Assembly: GCF_030063415.1 (NCBI RefSeq)
Contig: NZ_JASITA010000006.1
Span: 1 to 64,000 of the forward strand
Reading direction: 5' to 3'
Source: Streptomyces sp. H27-C3
GTDB taxonomy: Bacteria > Actinomycetota > Actinomycetes > Streptomycetales > Streptomycetaceae
DNA: 64,000 bases
A model generated the notes under the pieces. That model worked only from the letters and a program-made list of their open reading frames with translations. It did not search any database and was not told where the DNA came from. This document shows, piece after piece, positions 17,256 through 38,311 of the stretch (position 1 is its first letter; the number at the start of each line of letters is the position of its first letter). Made by a program: the position numbers and the translations under genes.

Positions 17256-18317
17256 GTGGCTGCTGCCAACTTTAGTGCTGCCCTGCCCGCGCCCGCACAC
17301 CCCCTGGCCAAGACCGGCTACGGAAAGCGGAGCGCTCACGACCAGAAACCGCGCGGCGAGGCGGACTTCGTACACCTGCGCCCGCGAGAGGCGGCGGTCG
17401 CGGCGTACATCGACCGGCTGCCCGACGGCGCCGCGATCGGGTACAAGCCCCTCGCCGCGAACATCGCCGACTTCGGCCAGCAGGCCTGCGGCAAGGCGCT
17501 GAACTTCCTTTCCGACGCCGGGCATCTGCGCCGGGTGAAGGAACACCTGGAGCTGGAGGACAGCAGCTTCCGCTGGGTGACGCGGACGTACTTCTCGCGG
17601 ACGGCGAGGGACGACGACTGGTGGAAGTCGTTCGTGGGCGGCCTGCGCGGGATTGACCTGACGGAGCTGGAGAGGCGGGCCGGCGGCCAGGAGGGTGCCG
17701 GGCAGCCCGCCCCGCAACCCGCCCCGGCGGAAAGGTCCGTCGCGTACCGCACGCTCGCCCATCTCGGCCGCACCAACCCGCGTATGACCCTGGCCGCCGC
17801 CGAGTGCGCCGCGCTGGAAGGCCTCGCGGCGGGCTGGCTGGCGCGGGGTGTGACGACGGACCAGCTCACGCACGCCCTGACCGACGGACTGCCGAACCCC
17901 ATGCACAGCCCGGGCGCGATCGCTCGTAGCCGATTGGAGAAGAAGATGCCGTCCGAGGAATCCACCGGTTCCACCGGTGAGAGCGCCGCACCGGCCCGCA
18001 TCGCCCGCGCCGTGATCGTCTGCATGGGCTGCGACGAGCCCGAGACGGTGGTGACGCTGACCGGGGGAATCTGCGCCGAGTGCCGCGAGGAGATGATCGC
18101 GTACGACGCGGCGGAGGAGGCGCGGGTGGTCGTCGAGGCCGTCCCGGACACCTTCCGCGCCGCCCCCGCGCAGGTCGACGTGGCCCGGCGAGCGGCCGAA
18201 GCGCGTGCGGCGGGGGGCCTCAAGCCGCGCATCATCCCGCGCCCCACGCACGGCGAGCTGGCTCACTGGCTGGCGGCGGACGTCGGTGAGGCGAAGCTGC
18301 TCAGGGAGGCGGAATGA
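17256..18317 (+). CDS. winged-helix protein with C-terminal Cys4 motif
   Basis: The 353-residue protein has a basic N-terminal winged-helix region (LRPREAAVAAYIDRLPDGAAIGYKPLAANIADFGQQACGKALNFLSDAGHLRRVKEHL), then RTYFSRTARDDDWWKSFV, a Pro/Ala linker, a central helical region and a Cys-x2-Cys...Cys-x2-Cys pair (CMGC and CAEC) near residues 250-275 likely to bind zinc. Annotated homologs are called MarR-like or helix-turn-helix proteins and are frequent in Streptomyces accessory DNA; the target is unknown. The GTG at 17256 is a plausible start. Confidence 0.65.
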   Translation: MAAANFSAALPAPAHPLAKTGYGKRSAHDQKPRGEADFVHLRPREAAVAAYIDRLPDGAAIGYKPLAANIADFGQQACGKALNFLSDAGHLRRVKEHLELEDSSFRWVTRTYFSRTARDDDWWKSFVGGLRGIDLTELERRAGGQEGAGQPAPQPAPAERSVAYRTLAHLGRTNPRMTLAAAECAALEGLAAGWLARGVTTDQLTHALTDGLPNPMHSPGAIARSRLEKKMPSEESTGSTGESAAPARIARAVIVCMGCDEPETVVTLTGGICAECREEMIAYDAAEEARVVVEAVPDTFRAAPAQVDVARRAAEARAAGGLKPRIIPRPTHGELAHWLAADVGEAKLLREAE

Positions 18318-18367
18318 GCGTGCGGGAGACCAGGGCCGGGGCACCATGGAGGGGAGGAGGCGACGCC

Positions 18368-18946
18368 ATGACCCCCATGACCAGTGACCGGCCCCAGATG
18401 TCGATCAAGGATTTCGAGGAACTTGCCGGTCGAGCGCCGGAGACGGTGCGGCTGGAGTTCGTGAATGGGAAGGTCCAGGTCAAGCCGGTGCCCGATGGCA
18501 ATCACGGCGCGATCGTCGCTTGGCTGCTCAAGCAGTGCATGCAACATCGCCCGGAGCTGTTTCTCTACCCCGAGCAGGGGCTGAAGGTCCAGACGTACCG
18601 GAAGGGAAGGGCACGTCCGGACGGTGCGCTCGCCCCCGACGAGCATTTCGTCGGGCAGGGGGAGTGGGCCGAGCCCGAGGGCATCCTGATGGTGGTCGAG
18701 GTCACCTCGAACGACATGGACACCAACCGCCGCGACCGGGTCGAGAAGCCCGTGGGCTACGCGGAAGCAGGCATCCCCGTCTACCTCCTCATCGACCGCG
18801 AAGCCTGCTCGGTCACCGTCCACGCGGAGCCCGAGAAGGGCGCGTACCGCAGTACGACGACCCGGCCCTTCGGCGCGGTCGTCGAGCTCCCGGACCCGGT
18901 CGGGATCACGCTGGAGACCGAGAAGCTAAAGGACTACGCGGGCTGA
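18368..18946 (+). CDS. Uma2-family putative restriction-endonuclease-fold protein
   Basis: The 192-residue protein has the DUF820/Uma2 PD-(D/E)xK-like core: VRLEFVNGKVQVKPVPDGNH, RPDGALAPDE, ILMVVEVTSNDMDTNRRDRVEKPVGYAEAGIPVYLLIDRE, with the EV(T)S and K residues of the nuclease motif in place. Uma2 proteins are highly amplified in Streptomyces and have no established role. I choose the ATG at 18368 with GGAGGAGG just upstream; an ATG at 18314 overlapping the previous stop is the alternative. Confidence 0.85.
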   Translation: MTPMTSDRPQMSIKDFEELAGRAPETVRLEFVNGKVQVKPVPDGNHGAIVAWLLKQCMQHRPELFLYPEQGLKVQTYRKGRARPDGALAPDEHFVGQGEWAEPEGILMVVEVTSNDMDTNRRDRVEKPVGYAEAGIPVYLLIDREACSVTVHAEPEKGAYRSTTTRPFGAVVELPDPVGITLETEKLKDYAG

Positions 18947-19147
18947 GGCGGACCGCGCCCACCCTGTGACCCATCACACGTTCCGCGTACCCCGCGTGCT
19001 CCGGGGCAGGCATCCCCACCGAGCGGGCACGGGTGGTCCCCCCGGTCGCATGGTGAGCGGTATGTCTCAGGATGCGATATGGCAGGGGCGGTCCCGGTCC
19101 GCTCGGTAAACTGACCCGACCGCAGTAATGACTAACGAGGAGCGCAC

Positions 19148-20419
19148 GTGGGCCTTGTCGTGCAGAAGTACGGAGGCTCCTCCGTTGCCGATGCCGAAGG
19201 CATCAAGCGCGTCGCCAAGCGAATCGTCGATGCCAAGAAGAACGGCCACCAGGTCGTTGTCGTGGTTTCGGCGATGGGCGACACGACGGACGAGTTGATC
19301 GATCTCGCCGAGCAGGTATCTCCGATCCCTGCCGGGCGTGAATTCGACATGTTGCTGACCGCGGGTGAGCGGATTTCGATGTCGCTGCTGGCGATGGCGA
19401 TCCGGAGCCTGGGCCACGAGGCCCAGTCGTTCACCGGCAGCCAGGCGGGTGTCATCACCGACTCGGTCCACAACAAAGCGCGCATCATCGATGTCACGCC
19501 GGGCCGTATCCGCACCGCCCTCGACGAGGGCAACATCGCCATCGTCGCCGGGTTCCAGGGTGTATCCCAGGACAAGAAGGACATCACGACCCTCGGCCGG
19601 GGCGGCTCGGACACGACCGCCGTGGCACTGGCCGCTGCGCTCAACGCCGAGGTCTGTGAGATCTACACCGACGTCGACGGCGTCTTCACCGCCGACCCCC
19701 GGGTCGTGAAGAAGGCCCGGAAGATCGAGTGGATCTCCTCCGAGGACATGCTGGAGCTTGCCGCCTCCGGCTCCAAGGTGCTGCTGCACCGATGCGTCGA
19801 GTACGCACGCCGATACAACATCCCGATTCACGTGCGGTCGTCCTTCTCGGGGCTGCGCGGGACCTGGGTAAGCAACGAGCCGCAAGGGGACCAGCAGGTG
19901 GAGCAGGCCATCATCTCCGGAGTCGCCCACGATGTCTCCGAGGCCAAGGTCACGGTCGTCGGGGTCCCGGACAAGCCGGGCGAGGCCGCGGCGATCTTCC
20001 GCGCCATCGCGAACGCCGAGATCAACATCGACATGGTCGTGCAGAACGTGTCCGCCGCGACGACCGGGCTGACCGACATTTCCTTCACCCTCCCCAAGAC
20101 CGAGGGCCGCAAGGCCATCGACGCCCTGGAGAAGGCGAAGACGGTCATCGGGTTCGAGTCGCTGCGTTACGACGACCAGATCGGCAAGATCTCGCTGGTC
20201 GGCGCGGGTATGAAGACCAACCCGGGCGTCACGGCGGGCTTCTTCGAGGCGCTCTCCGCAGCCGGTGTGAACATCGAGCTGATCTCGACCTCCGAGATCC
20301 GCATCTCGGTGGTCACCCGTGGTGAGGACGTGAATGAGGCCGTGCGCGCCGTGCACACCGCCTTCGGCCTGGACAGCGAGTCCGACGAGGCAGTCGTCTA
20401 CGGGGGCTCCGGCAGGTGA
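19148..20419 (+). CDS. ask: aspartokinase
   Basis: This 423-residue enzyme phosphorylates aspartate, the entry to lysine/diaminopimelate, threonine and methionine. KYGGSSV (7-13), [10 protein letters not shown] and the FTGSQAG...[16 protein letters not shown] segments form the kinase domain, and two C-terminal ACT domains (from about residue 265) provide lysine/threonine feedback. The GTG start at 19148 has GAGGAG upstream. As in other actinobacteria the gene probably also gives a beta subunit from an internal start. The stop overlaps the asd start (GTGA). Confidence 0.97.
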   Translation: MGLVVQKYGGSSVADAEGIKRVAKRIVDAKKNGHQVVVVVSAMGDTTDELIDLAEQVSPIPAGREFDMLLTAGERISMSLLAMAIRSLGHEAQSFTGSQAGVITDSVHNKARIIDVTPGRIRTALDEGNIAIVAGFQGVSQDKKDITTLGRGGSDTTAVALAAALNAEVCEIYTDVDGVFTADPRVVKKARKIEWISSEDMLELAASGSKVLLHRCVEYARRYNIPIHVRSSFSGLRGTWVSNEPQGDQQVEQAIISGVAHDVSEAKVTVVGVPDKPGEAAAIFRAIANAEINIDMVVQNVSAATTGLTDISFTLPKTEGRKAIDALEKAKTVIGFESLRYDDQIGKISLVGAGMKTNPGVTAGFFEALSAAGVNIELISTSEIRISVVTRGEDVNEAVRAVHTAFGLDSESDEAVVYGGSGR

Positions 20420-21474
20420 CCGGTAAGCCGACACTCGCGGTCGTCGGAGCGACCGGGGCCGTCGGCGCCGTCATGCTCGAAATCCTGTCCCAGCACGCGG
20501 ATGTCTGGGGCGAGATCAGACTCTTCGCCTCCCCCCGCTCGGCCGGCCGCAAGCTGGTCGTGCGCGGGGTGCAGGCCGAGGTCATGGCGCTCTCCGAGGA
20601 AGCCCTGGAGGGCGTCGACGTCGCGATGTTCGACGTACCCGACGAAGTGGCCCTGCGGTGGGCGCCGATCGCCGCCGCGAAGGGCGCCGTCGTGGTGGAC
20701 AACTCCGCCGCGTTCCGGATGGACCCGGAAGTGCCGCTGGTCGTCCCCGAAGTCAATCCGCACGCCGTACGGGCCCGCTCGCGCGGCATCATCGCGAGCC
20801 CCAACTGCACGACGCTGTCGATGATCGTGGCGATGGGCGCGCTGCACGCCGAGTTCGCGCTGACCGAGCTGGTCGTGTCGTCGTACCAGGCGGTGAGCGG
20901 CGCCGGCCGCGGAGGCGTCGACGCGTTGCGTACGCAGCTTTCGCTCGTCGCGGGCACAGAGCTGGGCACCAGGCCCGGCGACGTACGCCGGGCGGTGGGC
21001 GACGACACCGGGCCCTTCCCGGCGCCGATGGCACTCAACGTGGTGCCGTGGGCCGGGGTGCTGGCGGAGGACGGCTGGTCCTCGGAGGAGCTCAAGGTCC
21101 GCGCCGAGTCGCGCAAGATCCTGGACCGGCCCGGTCTGCGGGTGTCCGTCACCTGCGTGCGGGTGCCGGTGATCACGACGCACTCGCTTGCGGTGCACGC
21201 GCGCTTCGAGCGCGAGGTCACCGTCGAGCGGGCGCACGAGATCCTGGCGGCGGCGCCGGGCGTGGTCCTGTTCGACAATCCGGCGGCGGGGGAGTTCCCC
21301 ACACCGGCCGATGTCGTGGGCACGGACCCGACCTGGGTGGGGCGCGTGCGGCGGTCGCTGGACGACCCCATGGCACTCGAACTCTTTGTGTGCGGGGACA
21401 ATCTGCGCAAGGGTGCCGCGCTGAACACGGCCCAGATCGCCGAGCTGGTCGCCGCCGAGTTTCCCGCTTCGTAG
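20416..21474 (+). CDS. asd: aspartate-semialdehyde dehydrogenase
   Basis: The 352-residue enzyme reduces aspartyl phosphate to the semialdehyde with NADPH. The N-terminal GATGAVG nucleotide loop and the active-site Cys131 in [12 protein letters not shown] are clear, with [13 protein letters not shown] after it and the late catalytic His segment [13 protein letters not shown]. It is translationally coupled to ask by a four-base overlap, forming the common ask-asd operon. Confidence 0.97.
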   Translation: MTGKPTLAVVGATGAVGAVMLEILSQHADVWGEIRLFASPRSAGRKLVVRGVQAEVMALSEEALEGVDVAMFDVPDEVALRWAPIAAAKGAVVVDNSAAFRMDPEVPLVVPEVNPHAVRARSRGIIASPNCTTLSMIVAMGALHAEFALTELVVSSYQAVSGAGRGGVDALRTQLSLVAGTELGTRPGDVRRAVGDDTGPFPAPMALNVVPWAGVLAEDGWSSEELKVRAESRKILDRPGLRVSVTCVRVPVITTHSLAVHARFEREVTVERAHEILAAAPGVVLFDNPAAGEFPTPADVVGTDPTWVGRVRRSLDDPMALELFVCGDNLRKGAALNTAQIAELVAAEFPAS

Positions 21475-21763
21475 GTGGCCTGAGCCGCGGCGTAAGCGGA
21501 GGGAGTTGTGCGACCTGTGAATGCTTTGTGATCAAGTCGCAGGTCTGTACCACTTGAACTGGGATGTTGTTCTGTTCGATTATTCGCTCTCCGCCTTACT
21601 GCAACCGGCAGTTGAGAGGAGAGCGTCTTCGTGATCGCCCCGCGGAACGGCGCAATAAATGGGGCATTCAGGAAGGGTTGGTACGCATGCGGGCATTTGC
21701 CTCACCATCAAATGCGGTGTCTCTCGCGTACAACCCTGTCGGGGGGAAGCGTGTCCAACAGGC

Positions 21764-22423
21764 GTGGCAGAGGTACTCGACATCACAGCAGTCCCGGGAC
21801 GTGGCGCAACAGTGCTGCCGCTCCGGAGGCTCCGTGCGCCCGGCGGCATGCCGGTGATCGCACCCATGCCGGTCACTCGCCCGTTGCCCATCGCGTCCAC
21901 GCGCGAGGGCGCTGAAGACGTCATGGCAGCGGGCACAACAGTCGATCACCTCACCGAGACCTACCGCGCGCACTACCGGTCCCTGCTGGGCCTCGCGGCC
22001 CTGCTCCTCGACGACATCGCGTCCTGCGAGGACGTCGTCCAGGAGGCGTTCATCCGCGTGCACTCGGCGCGCAACCGGGTGCGTGACCCCGAGAAGACCC
22101 TGGCCTACCTGCGCCAGACCGTGGTCAACCTGTCCCGCTCCGCACTGCGCCGCCGCATACTCGGCCTGAAGCTGCTCTCCAAGCCGATGCCGGACATGGC
22201 GAGCGCGGAGGAGGGGGCGTACGACCAGCTGGAGCGCGACGCGCTGATCAAGGCGATGCGCGGCCTCCAGCGCCGCCAGCGGGAAGTGCTGTCGCTGCGG
22301 TACTTCGCGGACATGACCGAGGCTCAGGTCGCCGAGACGCTGGGCATATCGCTGGGCTCGGTGAAGGCGTACGGCTCGCGGGGTATCGCGGCGTTGCGCG
22401 TCGTCATGGAGGCCATGGCATGA
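21764..22423 (+). CDS. SigE-like ECF-type RNA polymerase sigma factor
   Basis: Region 2 (YRAHYRSLLGLAALLLDDIASCEDVVQEAFIRVHSA) and region 4 (LQRRQREVLSLRYFADMTEAQVAETLGISLGSVKAYGSRGIAALR) of an ECF sigma-70 are intact. A Pro-rich N-terminal extension precedes them. The start is uncertain: I use the GTG at 21764; ATG codons at 21848 and 21923 would shorten the extension without touching the sigma domains. Its stop overlaps the next gene (ATGA), which encodes a membrane protein likely to act as its partner. Confidence 0.85.
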   Translation: MAEVLDITAVPGRGATVLPLRRLRAPGGMPVIAPMPVTRPLPIASTREGAEDVMAAGTTVDHLTETYRAHYRSLLGLAALLLDDIASCEDVVQEAFIRVHSARNRVRDPEKTLAYLRQTVVNLSRSALRRRILGLKLLSKPMPDMASAEEGAYDQLERDALIKAMRGLQRRQREVLSLRYFADMTEAQVAETLGISLGSVKAYGSRGIAALRVVMEAMA

Positions 22424-23886
22424 GCGAGCAGAAACGATCCGGGCAGCGTGGACCGGACGGCCCGCACGGACCCGACGGACCCGACGGACCCGACGGCCCG
22501 GACGGACCTGATGGACCTGCCCACGTGGATTCGGCGGACCGGGAGTTGACGGACGCGGAGCCTGCGTGCGCGGAGCCGGTGGGCGCGGAGTCGGCGAGCG
22601 CTGAGTCGGTGGCTGCTGAGGCGGCCGGCCCCGATGCGACGGCCGCTGAGCCGACCGGCGCCGATGCGGCCGACCGGGAAGCGACCGGTTCGGAGTCCGC
22701 GGGCCCGGATGAGACTGACTGGCCGGACAGGCTGCTGAGAGACCTGACTGGGAACGCGATGCTGAACAACGGGCCGGGCACCCCCGGCACGGACGACCAC
22801 GCACATGGCGCCGGCACTCCCGTACGCGGCGCGGAAGCCGATGCCGACACGCACGGCGCGGACGAGCTCGCCCTGCGCCGGATGATGCGCCGCGCCGTAC
22901 AGGAGTTGCAGGAGCTGGAGCCCTCCGAACGCGCCCTGGAGCACCTGCGCAAGGCCGTTCCGGCCCGGCGCGTCCGGCGGCGCCAGGCCATCGTCGGGAT
23001 GGCCGCAGCGGCCCTCTTCGTCGGCACGGCGATCCCGGCCTTCGTCCATGTGGCGAAGTCCGACGGAGCGGCCGACGAGCGCCCCGCCGTGGCGGGCCGC
23101 GGGCAGGACATCCAGGGCGGCACGGGCGGCGAGACACGCACGCCGGACAGCAAGAAGGGGGAGAGCAAGCCCTCGGACAAGCCGACCTCCAAGGACAAGT
23201 CGCAGAAGCCCGACAAGGGCAAGGACCCGGACAGGAACCCACCCGGCGGCGACACGAGCGCCGGTGGCGCGGGTGACGTCGGCGCCTCCGGGGCGGTGCC
23301 CGTGTCGTCGCCGACCTGCGAGCCGAGCCAGTTGGGCGTCTCCGCGGGCACGGGCGCCCCGGACGCCGACGGCAAGGTCTACGGGACCTTCCGGATCGCC
23401 AATGTGTCGGGCCAGGACTGCACGGTCGCGGGCACCGGGTCAGTGAACTTCCAGGCGCTGGGCGCGGCCGACTCCGGCCGGATCGACGTGGTCGAGCACA
23501 CCTCGGGCGACGCGGCGGCAGGGCTGCCCGACCCCTCGCAGGAGGCGACGGGCCTGGTGCTCGCGCCGGACATGGCGTACGAGGTGAAGTTCGCCTGGGT
23601 TCCGACGGGCAGCTGTCCGACGACCAACCCCTCGCCCGACCCCTCACCCACGGAAAACAGCGCCGGAACGACCGAAGGCACGGGCAACGGCGGTGCCGGC
23701 GGCGGCAGTGGCGACTCGGGGCAGACGGGCACGGAGACGCAGCTCGGCGAGGGCGAAGGGACCACGGAGGACGGCAGTATCGCGGTGACCCACACGCCGG
23801 AGTCGGGTGCGCCGGGAGCCGCGGCGAACATCCCGAACGCGTGCGCGGGCACGATCTATCGCACGGGCGTGCTGGAAGCGTTGTAG
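22420..23886 (+). CDS. single-pass membrane protein, sigma-factor partner, with collagen-like N-terminus
   Basis: The 488-residue protein starts with a run of Gly-Pro-Asp triplets (residues 10-33), then an Ala/Glu-rich stretch, a cytosolic helical segment (RRMMRRAVQELQELEPSERALEHLRKAVPARRVRRR) followed by one transmembrane helix (AIVGMAAAALFVGTAIPAFV, near residue 195) and a long external part. The external part has a Lys/Asp/Ser-rich linker and a beta-sandwich-like domain with paired cysteines (SPTCEPSQLGVSA, NVSGQDCTVAG). Its topology and coupling to the sigma gene suggest anti-sigma or sensor function, but no zinc anti-sigma motif is visible. Confidence 0.75.
   Translation: MSEQKRSGQRGPDGPHGPDGPDGPDGPDGPDGPAHVDSADRELTDAEPACAEPVGAESASAESVAAEAAGPDATAAEPTGADAADREATGSESAGPDETDWPDRLLRDLTGNAMLNNGPGTPGTDDHAHGAGTPVRGAEADADTHGADELALRRMMRRAVQELQELEPSERALEHLRKAVPARRVRRRQAIVGMAAAALFVGTAIPAFVHVAKSDGAADERPAVAGRGQDIQGGTGGETRTPDSKKGESKPSDKPTSKDKSQKPDKGKDPDRNPPGGDTSAGGAGDVGASGAVPVSSPTCEPSQLGVSAGTGAPDADGKVYGTFRIANVSGQDCTVAGTGSVNFQALGAADSGRIDVVEHTSGDAAAGLPDPSQEATGLVLAPDMAYEVKFAWVPTGSCPTTNPSPDPSPTENSAGTTEGTGNGGAGGGSGDSGQTGTETQLGEGEGTTEDGSIAVTHTPESGAPGAAANIPNACAGTIYRTGVLEAL
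22461..22520 (+). repeat. 9-bp tandem repeat encoding Gly-Pro-Asp
   Basis: About six near-identical GACGGACCC-type units in a row encode the collagen-like start of the membrane protein. All units preserve the frame, so copy-number change would lengthen or shorten the tail without disrupting the gene. Confidence 0.8.
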
Positions 23887-24039
23887 CGGGACACGGACCC
23901 GGAGGGGGCGCCGGGGCGGGTGCGGCCGGAGACGGCGCCCGCCCCGCTCGCCGTTCCCTGAGGGACGGGCCGGGGGGCTCGGAGACCCCTGGTTCTCGGA
24001 AGGACCGGGTGCCCGGAGGTACCTGGAGGTGCCCGAGCC

Positions 24040-24975
24040 TCAGGCGCTCTTGCCGCCGCTGCCGCTACCGGCGATTTCCTTCCTGGCTGCCTTCTTGGCT
24101 TCCCCGTCGGCCGGCTTCGCGTATTCCGTGCCGGCCTCGGGGGCCTCGTCCGCGCCCGCCGGTCCGAGCGGCTCCTCGGGCAGGACGCCGAGTGCGAGGT
24201 CCCGTACGGCTTCCGCCTCGCGGCGGACCAGCCGGAACCACATGAAGACCACGAAGCCCGCGAAGACGAACCACTCGCCGGTGTAGCCCAGGTTCTGGAA
24301 GGCCTTGAGGTCCAGGCCGCTGCCCTGTGGGGCCACCGCGGGGACGGGCCGCAGACCTGCGTCGCCCTCGCTGAGGGTGACCCAGGCGTCGTACATGTCG
24401 TACGGCACGAGGTTCACCAGCGATGCCGCGCTGATCATCCCCAACTGGCCCTTGGGCAGGCCGCCCTCCGCGTTGACCCCGTCGGTGCTCGCGTTCTCGG
24501 AGGCCTGGAGCGCGCCGGTCACGGAGACTTCGCCCGGGGGCGCGGCGGGGGCCTTGGCGCCGGGGGGCAGCCAGCCGCGTACGACGGGCAGTGCCTTGCC
24601 GTCGTCGGTGCGCAGCAGCGTCAGTACGTAGGAGCCGAGCTTGTCGTCCAGCTTCCGGCCGGGCACGACGAACTGCTCCGCGTACCGCCCGGTCGCCGTC
24701 GCGTGCCGCCCTGAGGTCTCGGTGTCGACGGGCAGCAGATCGTCGAGCGGTACGGCGCTCTGCTTGCCCGGATCCGGCTTCGCCTCCTCGGCCTGGTGGG
24801 ACTCGACGCGGTCTTCGAACCGGCCGAGCTGCCAGGACCCCATCAGGACACAGAAGGGGATGGCCAGCACGACGAAGAGGTGGAGCCCCCACCAGCGGGG
24901 CGTCAGCAGGAACCGGTACACCCCTCCAAGGTACGGTCCCCGCCTCTGCCACCGGCCCGCCGGGGTCGTGCTCAT
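24040..24975 (-). CDS. SURF1-family cytochrome oxidase assembly protein
   Basis: The 311-residue protein has the SURF1 layout: an N-terminal helix (HLFVVLAIPFCVLMGSWQLGRFEDR, with the family GxWQLxR motif), a periplasmic domain with VVRGWLPPG, and a second helix near the end (WFVFAGFVVFMWFRLVRREAE). SURF1 helps insert heme into the aa3 oxidase. The tail is Ala/Lys/Glu-rich. The ATG at 24973-24975 overlaps the stop of the ABC permease, so this housekeeping gene is coupled to the NRPS transport genes. Confidence 0.92.
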   Translation of the reverse strand: MSTTPAGRWQRRGPYLGGVYRFLLTPRWWGLHLFVVLAIPFCVLMGSWQLGRFEDRVESHQAEEAKPDPGKQSAVPLDDLLPVDTETSGRHATATGRYAEQFVVPGRKLDDKLGSYVLTLLRTDDGKALPVVRGWLPPGAKAPAAPPGEVSVTGALQASENASTDGVNAEGGLPKGQLGMISAASLVNLVPYDMYDAWVTLSEGDAGLRPVPAVAPQGSGLDLKAFQNLGYTGEWFVFAGFVVFMWFRLVRREAEAVRDLALGVLPEEPLGPAGADEAPEAGTEYAKPADGEAKKAARKEIAGSGSGGKSA

Positions 24976-25768
24976 CCGAGGGTGATCTGCCGGAACCTCC
25001 GCAGGGCCAGCAGCATGAACCCGCCGATGATCACGCACGCGCACAGCAGCGCGTACGGGATGGCGTGCACGACGGGCCACGCGTCACCGACCGCGATGCC
25101 GCCGGGCGGCGGGTTGCCGAACAGTTGGCGCACCGCCGACGCCGTGGCCGAGACCGGGTTCCACTCGGCGACGGTACGCAGCGGGCCCGGCATGGAGGCG
25201 GTCGAGACGAACGCGGACGAGATGAACGTGACCGGGAAGAGCCAGATCAGCCCGGCGCTCTGGGCCACCTCGACGCTGCGGGCCATCAGGCCGATGGTGG
25301 CTCCGACCCACGACATGGCGAACGCGAAGAGCAGGATGAGCAGATAGCCGGCCGCCGCCTCGCCGAAGGACGTACCGATGCGCCACCCGACGAGGAGTCC
25401 GCACAGGGACGTCACGGTCAGGGTGACCACGCTCATCATCAGGTCCGACAGGGTCCGCCCGAGGATCACCGCCATGCGCGGCATGGGCAGCGAACGGAAC
25501 CGGTCCACGATGCCCTTGTCCATGTCGTGGGCGAGCCCCAGCGCCGTGAAGGCGGCGTTGAAGGTGACGGCCTGCGCGAAGATGCCGCCCATCAGGAACG
25601 TGCGGTAGTCGGCGCCGCCCAGGCTGCCGCCGAAGACATAGGCGAGCAGCAGGACGAACATCACGGGCTGGACGAGCGCGGCGATCACCGACCCGGGGGT
25701 GCGGCGCAGATTCAGCAGATTGCGCCACGCGATGATCGTGGAGTCCCGCGCGACCCGCTTCACGGACG

Positions 25769-25772
<4 letters not shown>
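24972..25772 (-). CDS. ABC-2-type permease, DrrB-like
   Basis: The 266-residue protein has six membrane helices and the ABC-2 signature near its centre and end (FRSLPMPRMAVILGRTLSDLMMS, WLFPVTFISSAFVSTASMPGPLRTVAEWNPVSATASAVRQLFG). With the ATPase immediately upstream (four-base overlap) it forms a DrrAB-type exporter, the usual self-resistance and export pump of actinobacterial biosynthetic loci. Its position behind mbtH and the NRPS makes the NRPS product the likely cargo. Confidence 0.93.
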
Positions 25773-27069
<1,297 letters not shown>

Positions 27070-27073
<4 letters not shown>

Positions 27074-27272
27074 CCGACGTGCACGCGCGCGCTCCTGGGC
27101 GTGATGTCCGTCCAGTTGCGTTCCACGTATTCCAGGCAGGCACTCTGATCGGCCGGCCCGAAGACCTGGTCCCAGCCCGCGGGTATGTCGGCGAACGAGG
27201 GCCAAAGGGCGTGCTGTTCCTCGGAGTTGACGACGACGCGGTGCTCGGTGCGCGGGTCGTCGAAGGGGTTCG

Positions 27273-27276
<4 letters not shown>
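27070..27276 (-). CDS. MbtH-like protein
   Basis: This 68-residue protein matches the MbtH family, with the NSEEQHALWPSFADIPAGW motif and the late CLEYVERNWTDITP. MbtH-like proteins bind NRPS adenylation domains and are needed for their folding or activity. It lies directly after the NRPS with a four-base overlap (ATGA) on each side, so it is made with the synthetase. Confidence 0.96.
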
Positions 27277-37727
<10,451 letters not shown>

Positions 37728-37817
37728 GTGTATTTCACCTCTGCGCCGGGGCGCGGCGTCGGCGGCCTCGCGTCGGGATGGGGGTCGAACGGCCGCGTGC
37801 CGGAAAGAAAATGCCGA

Positions 37818-37845
37818 CGAGTATTCGGCGAGTAACTGGCGAGTA
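37818..37845. promoter_or_regulatory. three CGAGTA direct repeats at 11-bp spacing upstream of the NRPS
   Basis: CGAGTA starts at 37818, 37829 and 37840, with further matches around it (GGCGAGTA in the last two). Direct repeats at 11-bp steps are the binding pattern of SARP activators and of PhoP in Streptomyces. They lie 91 bases upstream of the NRPS start in the divergent control region. Confidence 0.5.
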
Positions 37846-38072
37846 CGCGATCGGCGCGCCCGTCCGAAACTGTCGAACCGGATCGGTCTGGAATTACGGC
37901 GTCAGATCACGGTCAGCGCCCGGCGGGGCCGATTCCAGACCCCATCGGAAGGCCAATTCCATGCGTGTCCGTGAACCTCGCCGCACCTCGCCGAACTTCC
38001 GCTGGCGTACTGATCCACCGTCAAGCCTCCGATGTCGACATCGCTTCCTGCGCTGTCCACAAGGGGTTCGGA

Positions 38073-38102
38073 GTCACATGGGCAGCGGATTGCCCATGTG
38101 AC
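38073..38102. promoter_or_regulatory. perfect 12-bp inverted repeat in the NRPS / secreted-peptide control region
   Basis: GTCACATGGGCA (38073-38084) and TGCCCATGTGAC (38091-38102) flank GCGGAT. It may be an operator or a leader hairpin for either divergent gene. A 12-bp tandem repeat (CAATGTCACGAC twice, 38182-38205) follows; no gene is seen in the remaining 584-base interval. Confidence 0.55.
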
Positions 38103-38311
38103 ACAGGACACAACCCGCCCCCAGGCCAAGCCGCCCCGTCTCCGGCGCCGAATGCCCTGCGACTGGTGGCAGGGGCACGATCAATGTCACGACCAATGTC
38201 ACGACCAGCGCGACGAGGCTTTCCGTAAGCCTTCCACCAGCCGCTCGCCAGCTTTCTCAACATCATTCCGCAGTGCTTTCCGTGAACGTTTCCACAAGAC
38301 TTGGAGAACGC

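Noticed and set aside
37961-38101. 46-codon plus-strand frame starting MRVREPRRTS in the NRPS control region
   Set aside because: It has a possible GGAAGG upstream but an Arg/Pro-rich random composition and ends inside the 12-bp inverted repeat; not supported.
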